Assembly: GCF_000167195.1 (NCBI RefSeq)
Contig: NZ_AADV02000002.1
Location: forward strand, 62,001 to 126,000
Reading direction: 5' to 3'
Length of the DNA stretch: 64,000 nucleotides
From: Crocosphaera watsonii WH 8501
Lineage (GTDB): Bacteria; Cyanobacteriota; Cyanobacteriia; Cyanobacteriales; Microcystaceae
The position numbers and the translations under genes are program-made. The first letter of the stretch is position 1; each line of letters begins with the position of its first letter. Under the pieces are notes generated by a model. That model worked only from the letters and a program-made list of their open reading frames with translations, did no database searches and was not told where the DNA came from. This document shows positions 38,531 through 48,739 of the stretch, in pieces.

Positions 38531-39757
38531 ATGCTCTTAAATACAACAGGTAAAAAAGTCGCTATTTTATATCCTTGGGGAGATATTTTAGAGCGAAAAA
38601 GTGGGGCAAGTAAACGAGTTGGTCTACTCATTGATTATCTCAAATCACAATCTTATCAAGTTTGGTTATTCACCACAGGGGATGCTAAAGACTTTAGAGA
38701 AGATGGCGTACACTATACCTATTATCAACAAGCTTATGAAGATTATTGTTTAGTGAATGATATCTATAAAGATGCTTATCAATCTTGGTATGATGTTTTA
38801 AATTCTAATAGTGATACTTTAGAAAATAACCAAGAATCTGAGCATTGGTTACCTTGGATATATTATCAATATCGTTTCGATTTAGGATTTATTAATTGGG
38901 TTAAAAAATTAACAGAATGGGCAGATACAGTGATATTAGAATATCCTTTTTGGGGTTCAACTGTCGGAGATATTTGTCATCAATCTAAAACTCAATTAAT
39001 TATCACAGCACATGATATATTAGTTCAACAACTTGACGAAAATACCTTAATAGGAAAGATTGCTTTAGCCGAAGAAATTAAAGCTTTGAAACAAGGGGAT
39101 CATCTTATCTCTGTTTCTCAAGATAATCAATCTTTTTTAAGACAGCATAAACTATCTTCTATACTCGTTCCTAACCCAGCTAATATAGAGGAATGTAGTG
39201 ACGAAAAATTAAGAGAAGATTCACCATTTAAGACTATAGAAAAACCCTTTTGCTTATTTGTAGGTAGTCGCCATGATCCCAATATAGAGGCAGTGGAAGT
39301 TATTCAGCAAATAGCCAAAGATTTTACATTTCAGTTTAAAGATTTTACATTTCAGTTTATTGTGGTGGGAAGTTGTTGGGAACCCGAAGAAAACAATAAT
39401 TTTATTGCCCTCGGAAAAGTCAGCGATCAAGACTTGGCATGGTTATATCATCATGCAACCCTAATTCTAGCACCCCTCCTCTCAGGCACAGGAACCTCTC
39501 TGAAGACAGTTGAAGCTATGTCCTATGGAAAAGTTCTTTTAGGAACCAGTGTCGCTTTTAGGGGCTATCCTGTGGAGTCTGACAAAGAAGGTATTATCTG
39601 CGATCGCCTAGATGAATATGTTCTTTTAATTGCTAACCTATTAAAAGATGAAAATAAACTTCAAGAAATGGGAGAAAACGCCAAACAATTTGCTAAAAAA
39701 TATGATTATCGGCTCTTATATTCTTCCTATCATGATCTTATTGAAAATCAACTTTAG
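38531..39757 (+). CDS. Glycosyltransferase, GT-B type
   Basis: The 408-residue GT-B enzyme has an N-terminal acceptor half starting KVAILYPWGDILERKSGAS. The C-terminal donor half shows CLFVGSRHDPNIEAVEVI, ATLILAPLLSGTGTSLKTVE with the conserved Glu, and GKVLLGTSVAFRGYP. Sugar and acceptor are unknown. An exact 21-nt tandem duplication (39317-39337 and 39338-39358) inserts seven extra residues (KDFTFQF twice) just before the donor-site strand FIVVGSCW. The frame survives. The gene starts 14 bp after IS copy 2 and overlaps the convergent Uma2 gene by 20 bp. With the genes at 27508 and 28481 it suggests a split polysaccharide locus. Confidence 0.82.
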   Translation: MLLNTTGKKVAILYPWGDILERKSGASKRVGLLIDYLKSQSYQVWLFTTGDAKDFREDGVHYTYYQQAYEDYCLVNDIYKDAYQSWYDVLNSNSDTLENNQESEHWLPWIYYQYRFDLGFINWVKKLTEWADTVILEYPFWGSTVGDICHQSKTQLIITAHDILVQQLDENTLIGKIALAEEIKALKQGDHLISVSQDNQSFLRQHKLSSILVPNPANIEECSDEKLREDSPFKTIEKPFCLFVGSRHDPNIEAVEVIQQIAKDFTFQFKDFTFQFIVVGSCWEPEENNNFIALGKVSDQDLAWLYHHATLILAPLLSGTGTSLKTVEAMSYGKVLLGTSVAFRGYPVESDKEGIICDRLDEYVLLIANLLKDENKLQEMGENAKQFAKKYDYRLLYSSYHDLIENQL

Positions 39758-40310
39758 TATAAATTTCTCTGGGGTAAATTTGAAAAGGAATAGAAGTTAA
39801 GGAGAAGATAGTATTTTCTCCTTCATATTCTGAAAAAATCCACTTATTGGGTTCTGTTTTATAATAATGATCTAGATGTATTTTATCTTGAGCAATGAGA
39901 ATATACTCTTGAAAAGTAGGAATAGTTCTATAAGCAGCAAATTTATCACCAATATCATATTTTTTAGTAGAGTCTGATAAAACTTCTGCAATAAATAAGG
40001 GGTTAATAATGGTATCTTTTCTTCCTTCTTGTAATTTTATTTTACCTTCAACTACCATTACATCAGGATAAGCATAGATGCGCTTTTCTGGTATCCAAAT
40101 ACGTTGATCAGCAACAAAAACCCGATAGGGTTGTTTCATCAAAGCAAAATTTAGAGAACCACTTAAAATAAGACAAATTTGATTATGGTTAGGAGTTCCA
40201 CCTGTCACGCTAACAATTTCTCCATTAATATATTCATGACGATTTTCTGAATTAATCTCTAATTCCAGGTATTCTTGAGGGGTATAATATTTTTTTTCTT
40301 GTGCTTGCAT
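39738..40310 (-). CDS. Uma2 (DUF820) family putative nuclease
   Basis: The 190-residue protein has the cyanobacterial Uma2/DUF820 pattern: YTPQEYLELEINSENRHEYI, GGTPNHNQICLILSGSLNFA, YPDVMVVEG and PLFIAEVLSDSTKKYDIGDK. The PDVMVVE and EVLSDSTKKYD segments carry the PD-(D/E)xK-like residues of the restriction-endonuclease fold. These proteins are present in dozens of copies in cyanobacteria and no biological role is settled. Its 3' end overlaps the convergent glycosyltransferase by 20 bp. Confidence 0.85.
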   Translation of the reverse strand: MQAQEKKYYTPQEYLELEINSENRHEYINGEIVSVTGGTPNHNQICLILSGSLNFALMKQPYRVFVADQRIWIPEKRIYAYPDVMVVEGKIKLQEGRKDTIINPLFIAEVLSDSTKKYDIGDKFAAYRTIPTFQEYILIAQDKIHLDHYYKTEPNKWIFSEYEGENTIFSLTSIPFQIYPREIYTKVDFQ

Positions 40311-40418
40311 AATTATTAATCATTAAACAATGAACAATGGATAAGTTGAATATAGGATATAAAACCAACAGGAAAATTAATTGTCAATTTTTAGAGAAAG
40401 GTGTTGAACCCCATTAAT

Positions 40419-40446
40419 TATCCATTATCCATTATCCATTACCCAT
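40419..40446. repeat. TATCCAT short tandem repeat
   Basis: TTATCCATTATCCATTATCC followed by ATTACCCATT, about four 7-nt units, lies just downstream of thiC. Single ATTATCCATT units also occur at 20343 and 60692. Confidence 0.6.
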
Positions 40447-40459
40447 TAAAGTTTTTGCC

Positions 40460-41851
<1,392 letters not shown>

Positions 41852-41859
41852 CTATAAAC

Positions 41860-41936
41860 AGCTTCCCTACGCTGGTATTACCCAGTCTCAGGTTCTAAGG
41901 GTCTTTCTCAGCCTGGCTTCACAGACACCCCTAGCT
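41860..41936 (-). promoter_or_regulatory. TPP riboswitch upstream of thiC
   Basis: Read on the minus strand, the leader contains the thi-box elements GGGGTGTC, GGCTGAGAAAGACCC, TAGAACCTGA and CTGGGTAATACCAGCGTAGGGAAG in the right order and spacing. It ends about 20 bases before the thiC ATG. The short distance suggests control of translation initiation. Confidence 0.95.
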
Positions 41937-41945
41937 ATGAGTCCA

Positions 41946-42314
41946 ATTTTACACCAAAAGCCATGAACAGATTACATTTAATGGCCAACTATTAACTTTC
42001 ATTAACCATTAGATTAGAAAATATCATTGCGATTTATATTGTCAAAGGGGCCAAGGTTCTCTATTGTTTATATAGAAGGTTAATAAGTTAGCTACTCCCG
42101 TGTAAATTTTTCCCCTAGTCTTTAGCACTAGAAGAATCAAGTTTCACGTTAGATTAGATGCTCAAAATATTAGGTAAATGTATCTATTTGCTTAGTAGTT
42201 ATTCGGTCTAGAAACAATTTTTCTGTTGTTGAAACCCATAGGGTTAACAAAAAACCTCTAGTAGCTTCTCATTAATAAAGTTCAGTTTTGGCCTTAAAGG
42301 GAGGATAGTAAAAA
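41946..42314. promoter_or_regulatory. Leader of the ccm operon with candidate promoter
   Basis: This stretch is shared upstream by thiC (divergent) and ccmK2. TTGTCA (42039-42044) and TATTGT (42062-42067) are spaced by 17 bases, a plausible housekeeping promoter about 250 bp before ccmK2. No other boxes are certain. Confidence 0.4.
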
Positions 42315-42626
42315 ATGCCAATTGCCGTTGGAATGATCGAAACAAAGGGCTTTCCTGCTGTGGTAGAAGCAGCAGATGCGATGGTAAAAGCCGCCCGTGT
42401 TACTCTAGTGGGTTACGAAAAAATTGGGAGCGGTCGTGTTACGGTTATTGTTCGGGGTGATGTTTCGGAAGTACAAGCCTCTGTTGGCGCAGGGATCGAA
42501 GCCGCTAACCGAGTCAATGGGGGAGAAGTTCTATCTACCCACATTATCGCCCGTCCTCACGAAAACCTCGAGTACGTTCTACCCATTCGCTACACCGAGG
42601 AAGTAGAGCAGTTTCGAGCGTATTAG
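42315..42626 (+). CDS. ccmK2: Carboxysome shell hexamer protein CcmK2
   Basis: The 103-residue BMC-H protein forms the hexagonal sheet of the beta-carboxysome shell. The pattern is classical: [20 protein letters not shown], the pore-proximal [20 protein letters not shown], and the C-terminal [15 protein letters not shown]. The length and order equal ccmK2 of Synechocystis. A strong ribosome binding site (GGGAGG) precedes the ATG. It is first in a five-gene operon; ccmK1 starts 63 bp downstream. Confidence 0.95.
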   Translation: MPIAVGMIETKGFPAVVEAADAMVKAARVTLVGYEKIGSGRVTVIVRGDVSEVQASVGAGIEAANRVNGGEVLSTHIIARPHENLEYVLPIRYTEEVEQFRAY

Positions 42627-42689
42627 CCGTCTTTTCCCATAAGAGCGATCAAGAGAACAATTAGCCATTAATCATAGGAGAAAAAACTC

Positions 42690-43025
42690 ATGTCAATTGC
42701 AGTTGGAATGGTAGAAACCCTTGGTTTTCCTGCCGTAGTAGAAGCAGCAGACGCAATGGTAAAAGCGGCCCGTGTTACCTTAGTAGGCTACGAAAAAATT
42801 GGGAGTGGTCGTGTTACGGTTATTGTTCGGGGTGACGTTTCCGAAGTTCAAGCTTCAGTCTCAGCCGGTGTTGACAACGCAGGAAGAGTTAACGGTGGAC
42901 AAGTCTTATCCACCCACATCATCGCTAGACCCCACGAAAACCTCGAATATGTCTTACCTATTCGTTACACCGAGGCAGTAGAACAATTCCGTGAAAGTGT
43001 CAACCCTCCTTTACGACGGGGATAA
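42690..43025 (+). CDS. ccmK1: Carboxysome shell hexamer protein CcmK1
   Basis: The 111-residue BMC-H paralogue of the preceding gene shares the same [20 protein letters not shown] core and adds an extension [12 protein letters not shown] at the C-terminus, as in ccmK1 of Synechocystis. It probably mixes with CcmK2 in the shell facets. A ribosome binding site (AGGAGA) precedes the start. The near identity of the two paralogues at DNA level in the core suggests tandem duplication with continuing conversion. Confidence 0.94.
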   Translation: MSIAVGMVETLGFPAVVEAADAMVKAARVTLVGYEKIGSGRVTVIVRGDVSEVQASVSAGVDNAGRVNGGQVLSTHIIARPHENLEYVLPIRYTEAVEQFRESVNPPLRRG

Positions 43026-43044
43026 TTAGTCATTTTCCAAGATA

Positions 43045-43350
43045 ATGCAAATTGCCAAAGTTCGAGGTACTGTTGTCAGTACCTACAAAACCCGCAGTTT
43101 AACTGGAACAAAGTTCTTATTGCTTCAGTTTATGGATGCCCAAGGACAACCGCTTCCTAACTACGAGGTAGCCGGGGATTTAGTCGGTGCAGGAATCAAC
43201 GAGTGGGTATTGGTATCAAGAGGCAGTGCTGCTCGCGTTGACGATGGGATGGAACACCGTCCTCTCGATGCGTTGGTAGTAGGAATTATTGATACGGTTA
43301 CGGTGGAAAATAGTCGGCTGTATAGCAAAAAAGACGAAGAACGAGGTTAA
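43045..43350 (+). CDS. ccmL: Carboxysome vertex protein CcmL
   Basis: The 101-residue EutN/CcmL-family protein forms the pentamers that close the vertices of the shell. Characteristic segments are MQIAKVRGTVVSTYKTRSLT, LLLQFMDAQGQPL, DLVGAGINEWVLVSRGSAAR and LDALVVGIIDTVTV. It lies 19 bp after ccmK1 and 62 bp before ccmM, in the operon. Confidence 0.96.
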   Translation: MQIAKVRGTVVSTYKTRSLTGTKFLLLQFMDAQGQPLPNYEVAGDLVGAGINEWVLVSRGSAARVDDGMEHRPLDALVVGIIDTVTVENSRLYSKKDEERG

Positions 43351-43412
43351 AGCCTTCATCAACGTCAGCTAAAAACTCATAATAAATTACAAAGAGGAGG
43401 ACAAATATTGTC

Positions 43413-45422
43413 ATGGTAGTCCGCAAAAGGGCGGCACCCCCAACACCCTGGTCACAAACCCTCGCAGAACCCCAAATTGATGACAGTGCCTTCGTGCATT
43501 CCTTTTCTAACCTGATCGGGGATGTTGAGATAGAGGGCAATGTCTTAATAGCCCCAGGAACCTCCATCAGAGCCGATGAAGGCACACCTTTTTATATTGG
43601 TGAAGGCACAAACATCCAAGATGGTGTTGTCATTCATGGGTTAGAACAAGGGCGGGTTATGGGAGATGACGGCCAAGAATATTCAGTTTGGATCGGTAAA
43701 GAAGCCTGTATTACCCACATGGCACTGATCCACGGACCTGCTTATATTGGTGAGGGCTGCTTTATCGGTTTTCGCTCAACCGTATTTAACGCTAGAGTCG
43801 GTGAAGGCTGTGTTATTATGATGCACGCCTTGATTCAGGATGTAGAGATTCCCCCAGGAAAATACGTCCCCTCTGGTGCAGTTATTACTAACCAACAACA
43901 AGCCGATCGCCTCCCTGACGTACAAGAGAGCGATCGCCACTTTGCCCATCATGTAGTGGAAGTCAACGAAGCGTTGCGGATCGGATATCAATGTGCCGCC
44001 AACAACGCTTGTATTACCCCCATTCGTGGACAGTTAGGGCAGTCTATAAAAGACATTAAACAGACTGATTATAGAAATTCGGTGACAAGTATGAGTTTAA
44101 GTTCAGACATCGTGGCTCAAGTCCGTTCCTTACTTTCCCAAGGGTATACCATTGGGGCAGAATATGCTAATGAACGTCGTTTTAAAACAAAATCTTGGTT
44201 AACTGGTGGGACTTTTAGTGGTCGCGCCGATCAAGTTTTAGGAGACTTAGAAGGGTTTCTACAACAGCATCAAGGGGAATATGTTCGCCTCTTAGGAGTT
44301 GATACGGGAGCAAAACGCCGTGTTCTCGAAGTGATAGTGCAACGACCAAAAGACACCCCAGGGGAACCCAGTCGCATTACTACCACCAAAAACAACTCTA
44401 GTAATGGCCATGTTGCCGCTGCCAGCAACGGCAATGGAAATGTTGGAGATGATATTGCTTCCCAAGTTCGTGCCTTACTACATCAAGGGTATAAAATTGG
44501 CACAGAATATGCCAATAAACGTCGTTTTCAGACCAAATCTTGGAAAACAGGCCCCTCCATTCAAGGTAATCGTGAATCCGATGTTATTAACCAATTACAA
44601 AACATTTTAGCCGAACACCAGCAGGAATATGTCCGCTTGATCGGGGTTGATCCTAACGCTAAACGTCGGGTATCAGAAAGCATTATTCAGCGTCCAGGAC
44701 AAGCAGGTAATATTCAGAGTAATGGTGCAGTTGCCTCTCCCAGAGCAGCCAACAGAGAAGCCGTAGCCAGTGGCGGTTTAACTGCTGATGTTGCTCAACA
44801 AGTCCGTTCTTTACTCTCTCAAGGGTACAAAATAGGCACAGAACACGCCGATAAGCGTCGTTTTCGTACCAAGTCTTGGCAGAGTTGTTCTCCCATCGAT
44901 AGCAACCGTGAAGCCGATGTGCTTGCTGCTTTAGAGGTCTGTTTAGTAGATCATAGTGGGGAGTACGTTCGTTTAATTGGGATCGATACTCAGGCTAAAA
45001 GACGAGTGGTAGAAACCATTATTCAACGGCCTGGTGAAACTTCTAATAATGGAGCCAGAACCGCCACAGCGACGGCCCCTGGTCAAAGTTACAGTTATGC
45101 CAGCAGTAGTCGTGACAATGGCAATGGCAATGGCAATGGCAATGGTCGTGTTGCTACCATGAACTTAACCACCGAGATAGTTTCCCAAGTGAGTTCGTTA
45201 CTCAAGCAAGGTTATAAAATTGGCACAGAACACGCAAATAAACGGCGTTTCCGTACCAAGTCTTGGCAAAGTTGCTCTCCCATAGATAGCAACCGTGAAG
45301 CCGATGTACTTGCGGCTCTAGAAGCCTGTTTAACAGAGCATCAAGGGGAATATATCCGCTTGATTGGTATTGATAGCCAAGCCAAACGGCGTGTCTTAGA
45401 AACCATCATCCAACGTCCATAA
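43413..45422 (+). CDS. ccmM: Carboxysome organiser CcmM (gamma-CA plus four SSUL repeats)
   Basis: The 669-residue scaffold links RuBisCO to the shell. The N-terminal 210 residues form a gamma-carbonic-anhydrase left-handed beta helix with zinc-ligand histidines at 75, 102 and 107 and a Cys pair in [12 protein letters not shown]. Four RuBisCO-small-subunit-like (SSUL) repeats follow, beginning near residues 227, 346, 456 and 584, each with QGYxIGxEYANxRRFxTKSW. Linkers are rich in Asn/Gly. An internal start for the short form (M35 type) is likely at GTG 44082 (residue 224) or ATG 44091 (residue 227). A strong ribosome binding site (GAGGAGG) precedes the main ATG. Four repeats is one more than in Synechococcus 7942. 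Confidence 0.97.
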   Translation: MVVRKRAAPPTPWSQTLAEPQIDDSAFVHSFSNLIGDVEIEGNVLIAPGTSIRADEGTPFYIGEGTNIQDGVVIHGLEQGRVMGDDGQEYSVWIGKEACITHMALIHGPAYIGEGCFIGFRSTVFNARVGEGCVIMMHALIQDVEIPPGKYVPSGAVITNQQQADRLPDVQESDRHFAHHVVEVNEALRIGYQCAANNACITPIRGQLGQSIKDIKQTDYRNSVTSMSLSSDIVAQVRSLLSQGYTIGAEYANERRFKTKSWLTGGTFSGRADQVLGDLEGFLQQHQGEYVRLLGVDTGAKRRVLEVIVQRPKDTPGEPSRITTTKNNSSNGHVAAASNGNGNVGDDIASQVRALLHQGYKIGTEYANKRRFQTKSWKTGPSIQGNRESDVINQLQNILAEHQQEYVRLIGVDPNAKRRVSESIIQRPGQAGNIQSNGAVASPRAANREAVASGGLTADVAQQVRSLLSQGYKIGTEHADKRRFRTKSWQSCSPIDSNREADVLAALEVCLVDHSGEYVRLIGIDTQAKRRVVETIIQRPGETSNNGARTATATAPGQSYSYASSSRDNGNGNGNGNGRVATMNLTTEIVSQVSSLLKQGYKIGTEHANKRRFRTKSWQSCSPIDSNREADVLAALEACLTEHQGEYIRLIGIDSQAKRRVLETIIQRP

Positions 45423-45579
45423 TAATCTGTAGAAGGGGTGAGGAGACTTCCCCCTCAATATTATCTAGGTTGTTTGAGAATTAATTTTTTCTGCATTCTA
45501 AATCATCTTAATCAAGTCGTTTTTAAGAAAAACCGACGGAATATTGACTTACCTCTTCTCATTATGAGATTTCAACAAT

Positions 45580-45636
45580 GTACAATTAACAATTAAAAAT
45601 CAGTTGTTAATTGTTAATTATTAATTGTTAATTTAT
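45580..45636. repeat. A/T-rich inverted repeats TTAACAATTAA / TTAATTGTTAA
   Basis: Several overlapping TTAATTGTTAA units and inverse copies lie in the 202-bp ccmM-ccmN gap. They could form a hairpin that sets the relative level of ccmN, or they are a dispersed intergenic repeat. Confidence 0.5.
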
Positions 45637-45642
45637 AAAGTG

Positions 45643-46365
45643 ATGCCTTTACCACTTATTCAACCACCAAGTCGTTCAGAAGTTTCGGTTATTGGTGAGG
45701 TTATTATTCATCAGGGTGCGGTTGTCGCACCAGGAACAATTTTACAAGCTGCCCCTAATTGTCGTATTGTCATCCATTCGGGGGCTTGCATTGGCATGGG
45801 AACCTTAATTAATGCCTATCAAGGAGACATTGAAATTGAATCCGGTGCTATGTTAGGGGCAGGGGTTTTAATCGTTGGTCAAAGTAAAATTAGTCAAAAT
45901 GTTTGTCTTGGTTCTTGTACTACGGTAATTAATAGTTCTATTGAGTCGGGAACCACCATCGAAGCTGGAACATTAATTGGTGATACTTCTCGTCAGTTTT
46001 CAGAAGAAGAAACCAAAGCTCCCAAACAAATTAAAGCAGAGAATAATGGTTCTTCAGAAAATGGTCATTTAATTGCCGATAATAATCAAAAAGATAATCT
46101 ACCTCAGCAAAGTGAAGAGAAAAAGCCGGAATTTGTGGAAGAAATAGAGGATTTATGGGCAGATACTCCACCCAAAGTCGAAGAAGTAACAGAAATTCCT
46201 GAAATTCCCACAAAACCTGATACTCCTACAGAGACTAAAAATGCCCCTGTGGTGGGTCAAGTTTATATTAATCAACTATTATGTACTTTGTTTCCCGATC
46301 GCCAAGCTTTTAATCAGTCTCAAAATAATTCTGCTTCAAAAGATCCGCCGGGTAAAAATAAGTAA
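45643..46365 (+). CDS. ccmN: Carboxysome assembly protein CcmN
   Basis: CcmN bridges CcmM and the CcmK shell. With the ATG at 45643 (MPLPLIQPPSRSEVS) the protein has 240 residues; a TTG-type frame from 45625 adds six. Residues 20-130 form a hexapeptide-repeat beta helix (IHQGAVVAPGTILQAAPNCR, AGVLIVGQSKISQNVCLGSC). A Pro/Glu-rich linker follows. The C-terminal amphipathic encapsulation peptide VYINQLLCTLFPDRQAFNQ binds CcmK. It is the last gene of the ccm operon and is separated from ccmM by A/T-rich inverted repeats. Confidence 0.94.
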   Translation: MPLPLIQPPSRSEVSVIGEVIIHQGAVVAPGTILQAAPNCRIVIHSGACIGMGTLINAYQGDIEIESGAMLGAGVLIVGQSKISQNVCLGSCTTVINSSIESGTTIEAGTLIGDTSRQFSEEETKAPKQIKAENNGSSENGHLIADNNQKDNLPQQSEEKKPEFVEEIEDLWADTPPKVEEVTEIPEIPTKPDTPTETKNAPVVGQVYINQLLCTLFPDRQAFNQSQNNSASKDPPGKNK

Positions 46366-46576
46366 AAATTCGCTAAAATTGGGGCAGCTTCTTAAGGAAG
46401 TCAGAAGTCAGAAGTTCCTCACTACGTTCCGGCACTATCGTACAGAAGTTGTTTTTGAAACAGAGATTTATGCTCCGCTTCAAAAACTATGCGCGGCTCG
46501 ACTGAGCTTCGCCGAACGTCCTTAAAAGCCGGGGTTTTAGACCCAACTATTTTCGATAAGTATTAAGGTTTTTCCG
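46366..46576. other. Gap after ccmN with GAAGTCA repeat
   Basis: No gene is seen. There is a triple GAAGTCA/GAAGTTC run near 46397-46416 and a GCCGGGGTTTTAGACCC segment at 46529-46545 that may fold. These look like dispersed intergenic repeats. Confidence 0.4.
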
Positions 46577-47130
46577 ATGGACCCAATTACCACAGCGATC
46601 ATAGCTGCCTTAGCTGATTTGAGTAAACAGACTATCAAAGATAGTTATAACGCCCTGAAAGAGGCTTGTAAGAAGAAATTTAGTGAAACAAGTGATTTAG
46701 CAAAAGCTGTTGATAACTTAGAAAATAAGCCTGATTCAAAAGGTCGTCAAGAAACTCTAAAAGAAGAAATTGAAGCAGTTAACGCTCATCAAGATCCAGA
46801 AATTATACAATTAGCACAAGCATTGCTAGAAAAAATAAAAGAACAATCTCCTGCACAGAAAAATATCACTATGGGAAATGTTACTACTAAAGGAGAAGGA
46901 AATACAACCATTGCAAACCTAAAAGTAGAAGGACAAGTACGTGATATTGGAGGTATTCACGGAAAAAAGTAATCATTTATAACTATTATTATGGTCAGTA
47001 TGATGTAGAGTCTATTGATTCAGAGAAGCCTGTTGATGATAATCTTGTCTGTCCTTATCGTGGCTTATTTCATTTTGCTCCTAATGATTCAGAGTTTTTC
47101 TTTGGTCGAGATATATTTAGGGTTTGCTGA
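46577..47130 (+). pseudogene. nSTAND-type conflict protein, N-terminal fragment with frame break
   Basis: The first frame (46577-46972, 131 residues) is the helical N-terminal domain often found on NACHT/STAND, caspase and WD40 conflict proteins (PITTAIIAALADLSKQTIKD, KPDSKGRQETLKEEIEAVNA). It is followed by a GNVTTKGEGNTTIANLKVEG linker. The stop comes right after A AAA AAG (46963-46969). In the -1 frame the protein continues VIIYNYYYGQYDVES and then PYRGLFHFAPNDSEFFFGRD, the typical entry to an nSTAND1 ATPase. That frame ends at 47130 inside an IS-end remnant. The ATPase and sensor parts are missing, so it is a remnant; the slip site may be accidental or functional. Confidence 0.7.
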
Positions 47131-47147
47131 ATAAAAGCAAAACCCTA
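47120..47147. repeat. Solo IS end (right end of the 6509-8200 IS)
   Basis: The 28 bases, a hairpin AGGGTTT-GC ... GC-AAAACCCT, match the right terminal bases of the IS at 8173-8200 exactly in reverse. It is not followed by the rest of that IS, so it is either a solo end or a tiny MITE. It interrupts the nSTAND fragment. Confidence 0.75.
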
Positions 47148-47597
47148 ATTATACTGGCTAGTTTTTGGATAATTTTCAGCACTTCTAATATCTGGAGTCG
47201 TTTATGGAATAGGGGTTTGCAAAGGATGCGTGCAAAATGGAGCTTTGGTGAATAATTTATGAAAGGTTTATGATGGAAATGTGGCAAAATATAGAGCATA
47301 AGTCTTTTCTTTATGCAACAAACTTTTGCCACAGGAAAATCAACTATTGCTCCTGATATTCTAATTGTGGCAAAAATGCTAACTTTTGCCACAGTGTCCC
47401 CCACCTCGTAGATTGGTGCGTCAAATAAGTCCAATTATCAGAGTCTTAAAAATATCTTTAAGTCAATAGTCATTTACTTAGTAATTGATTAGTAGTGTAC
47501 TTGTAGGACTCAGATAAATACAGTTTTACGACTCTCAAAACCTAAAAAATCCCCCACATTCAGTAGAGGACTTCAAAAATAAATTTAGTATCAACTT
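47148..47597. other. Gene-free decay region with alternating GTGGCAAAA motifs
   Basis: No intact gene is seen. GTGGCAAAA occurs at 47281 and 47367 and its complement at 47324 and 47384, giving four copies in alternating orientation within 112 bp. The inner pair at 47367-47392 forms a hairpin. Origin is unknown, possibly an element end. Confidence 0.5.
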
Positions 47598-48199
47598 CTA
47601 TTTCTTCTTAGCTTTAGCTAATTTACGTTTGAATCCTGCTCCAAAGGCTATGGCTGTTCCTGCTCCGAGAATGGTTAAAGGCTCAGGTATAGGAGTTCCT
47701 TCAGTAACTGCATATACTAAGTCTTGTTCAACTAGATTATTTAGGTGATTTCTGATAAAGGAGATCCCTTACGATCCCCCCTAACCCCCCTTAAAAAGGG
47801 GGGAATAATTGGAAAAGCAGGTATATTCAAGTGTGGAAATCACCTTAGCAGTTGTATATTATTATTACTTCGAGTACCGATATTTTGGACAACAAAAAAG
47901 TTATTTGCAAAAGCAAAGTTAGGACTTCTGGGACCAGAAGAATTATTCGGAAAACCTAAGCTACCTCCAACCTGATTTGCAGCGGAAACCGCGTCAGATC
48001 CAGAACCCCACCAAGGTTGTGAGGTTAAAAGAGCTTGGTTATCTTCAAAGCTTCCTTGGATTGTAGTTAACTCATAGTTTACATTATTTAACGTGATGGT
48101 GAATGCTCGTGCTTCAGGAGCAATAAATGATAATGTTCCTATAGTTATTGAAACTGTTAAAACACTAAATCCATTTAATATATTTTTAACCATTTTCAA
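47598..48199 (-). pseudogene. PEP-CTERM secreted protein interrupted by a G/C repeat
   Basis: The N-terminal piece (48199 to 47840) begins MKMVKNILNGFSVLTVSITI, a signal peptide with cleavage near ARA, then a secreted domain (NNVNYELTTIQGSFEDNQAL). After NNNIQLLR the frame stops inside inserted sequence. The C-terminal piece, on the same strand at about 47740-47598, reads TPIPEPLTILGAGTAIAFGA and ends KRKLAKAKKK, a PEP-CTERM sorting tail. About 85-100 bp between them, with GATCCCCCC blocks, split the gene. The protein would lose its sorting signal. The exosortase is not in this window. Confidence 0.75.
47742..47840. repeat. REP-like insertion in the PEP-CTERM gene
   Basis: The segment is flanked by AGGTGATTTC (near 47742) and GAAATCACCT (near 47838) as inverted repeats. 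Inside, GATCCCCCCTAACCCCCCTT and a following GGGGGG block match the inverted repeat at 4441-4473. Confidence 0.6.
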
Positions 48200-48481
48200 A
48201 ATCAGTATAAGTTTCTAATATAATAATACATATGACGAATAATTTTGTCCATAAACGTAATTTATAACTTCATGTGTAATAGTAAAAATACATTATTTTC
48301 TAAATTATAGATATTTACCTATCTAATGAATTTGTAGACATAAGATGTATCATACAACAGTTTAACTAAATCTTTGTATCATGCAGTGGACATCCTACCC
48401 AGTGATGAAGGTGAGAGAGACTCAGTAGATCACAAAGTCAGTTTGAGACAAGCGATCGCCACTAAAAATCATAAGTTTAAA
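48200..48481. other. Gene-free upstream region of the PEP-CTERM gene
   Basis: A/T-rich sequence without a recognisable gene, RNA or repeat. One HIP1 site is present near 48452. Confidence 0.4.
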
Positions 48482-48653
48482 TTATGTAGGAGGAGAAGGA
48501 AGAGGTAAAATATCATTGATGGGAATATAAACATCTTTTACTGTGCCGAAAATTTGGTCAACGGCTTGGCGTAAAAAAGAGAGCATCTGTTTTAAAGGGA
48601 ACTTATCACGGTAAATTAACCGTCCTCCCCGTCGAGGTTGACTAATTTTTCGC
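48482..48653 (-). pseudogene. C-terminal coding fragment of unknown gene, cut by IS66
   Basis: The minus strand is open for 57 codons up to the IS66 end and closes with TAA at 48482. The translation is strongly protein-like: SQPRRGGRLIYRDKFPLKQM, then SFLRQAVDQIFGTVKDVYIP. I cannot name the family. The matching N-terminal part is not evident on the other side of the IS. Confidence 0.45.
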
Positions 48654-48739
48654 GTAACTGCTCACCGCAACAAAAAAGTCTTATTGAAAAGCACTACAAA
48701 CAACATCAGTTGAGTCAACAAAAATATAAGCCCTGTGAT

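Noticed and set aside
46241-46525. 94-codon ORF overlapping the ccmN end
   Set aside because: It is out of frame within ccmN and continues into an intergenic repeat zone.
47117-47434. 105-codon minus-strand ORF over the IS-end remnant and GTGGCAAAA array
   Set aside because: It crosses two unrelated repeat segments and has no protein-like pattern.
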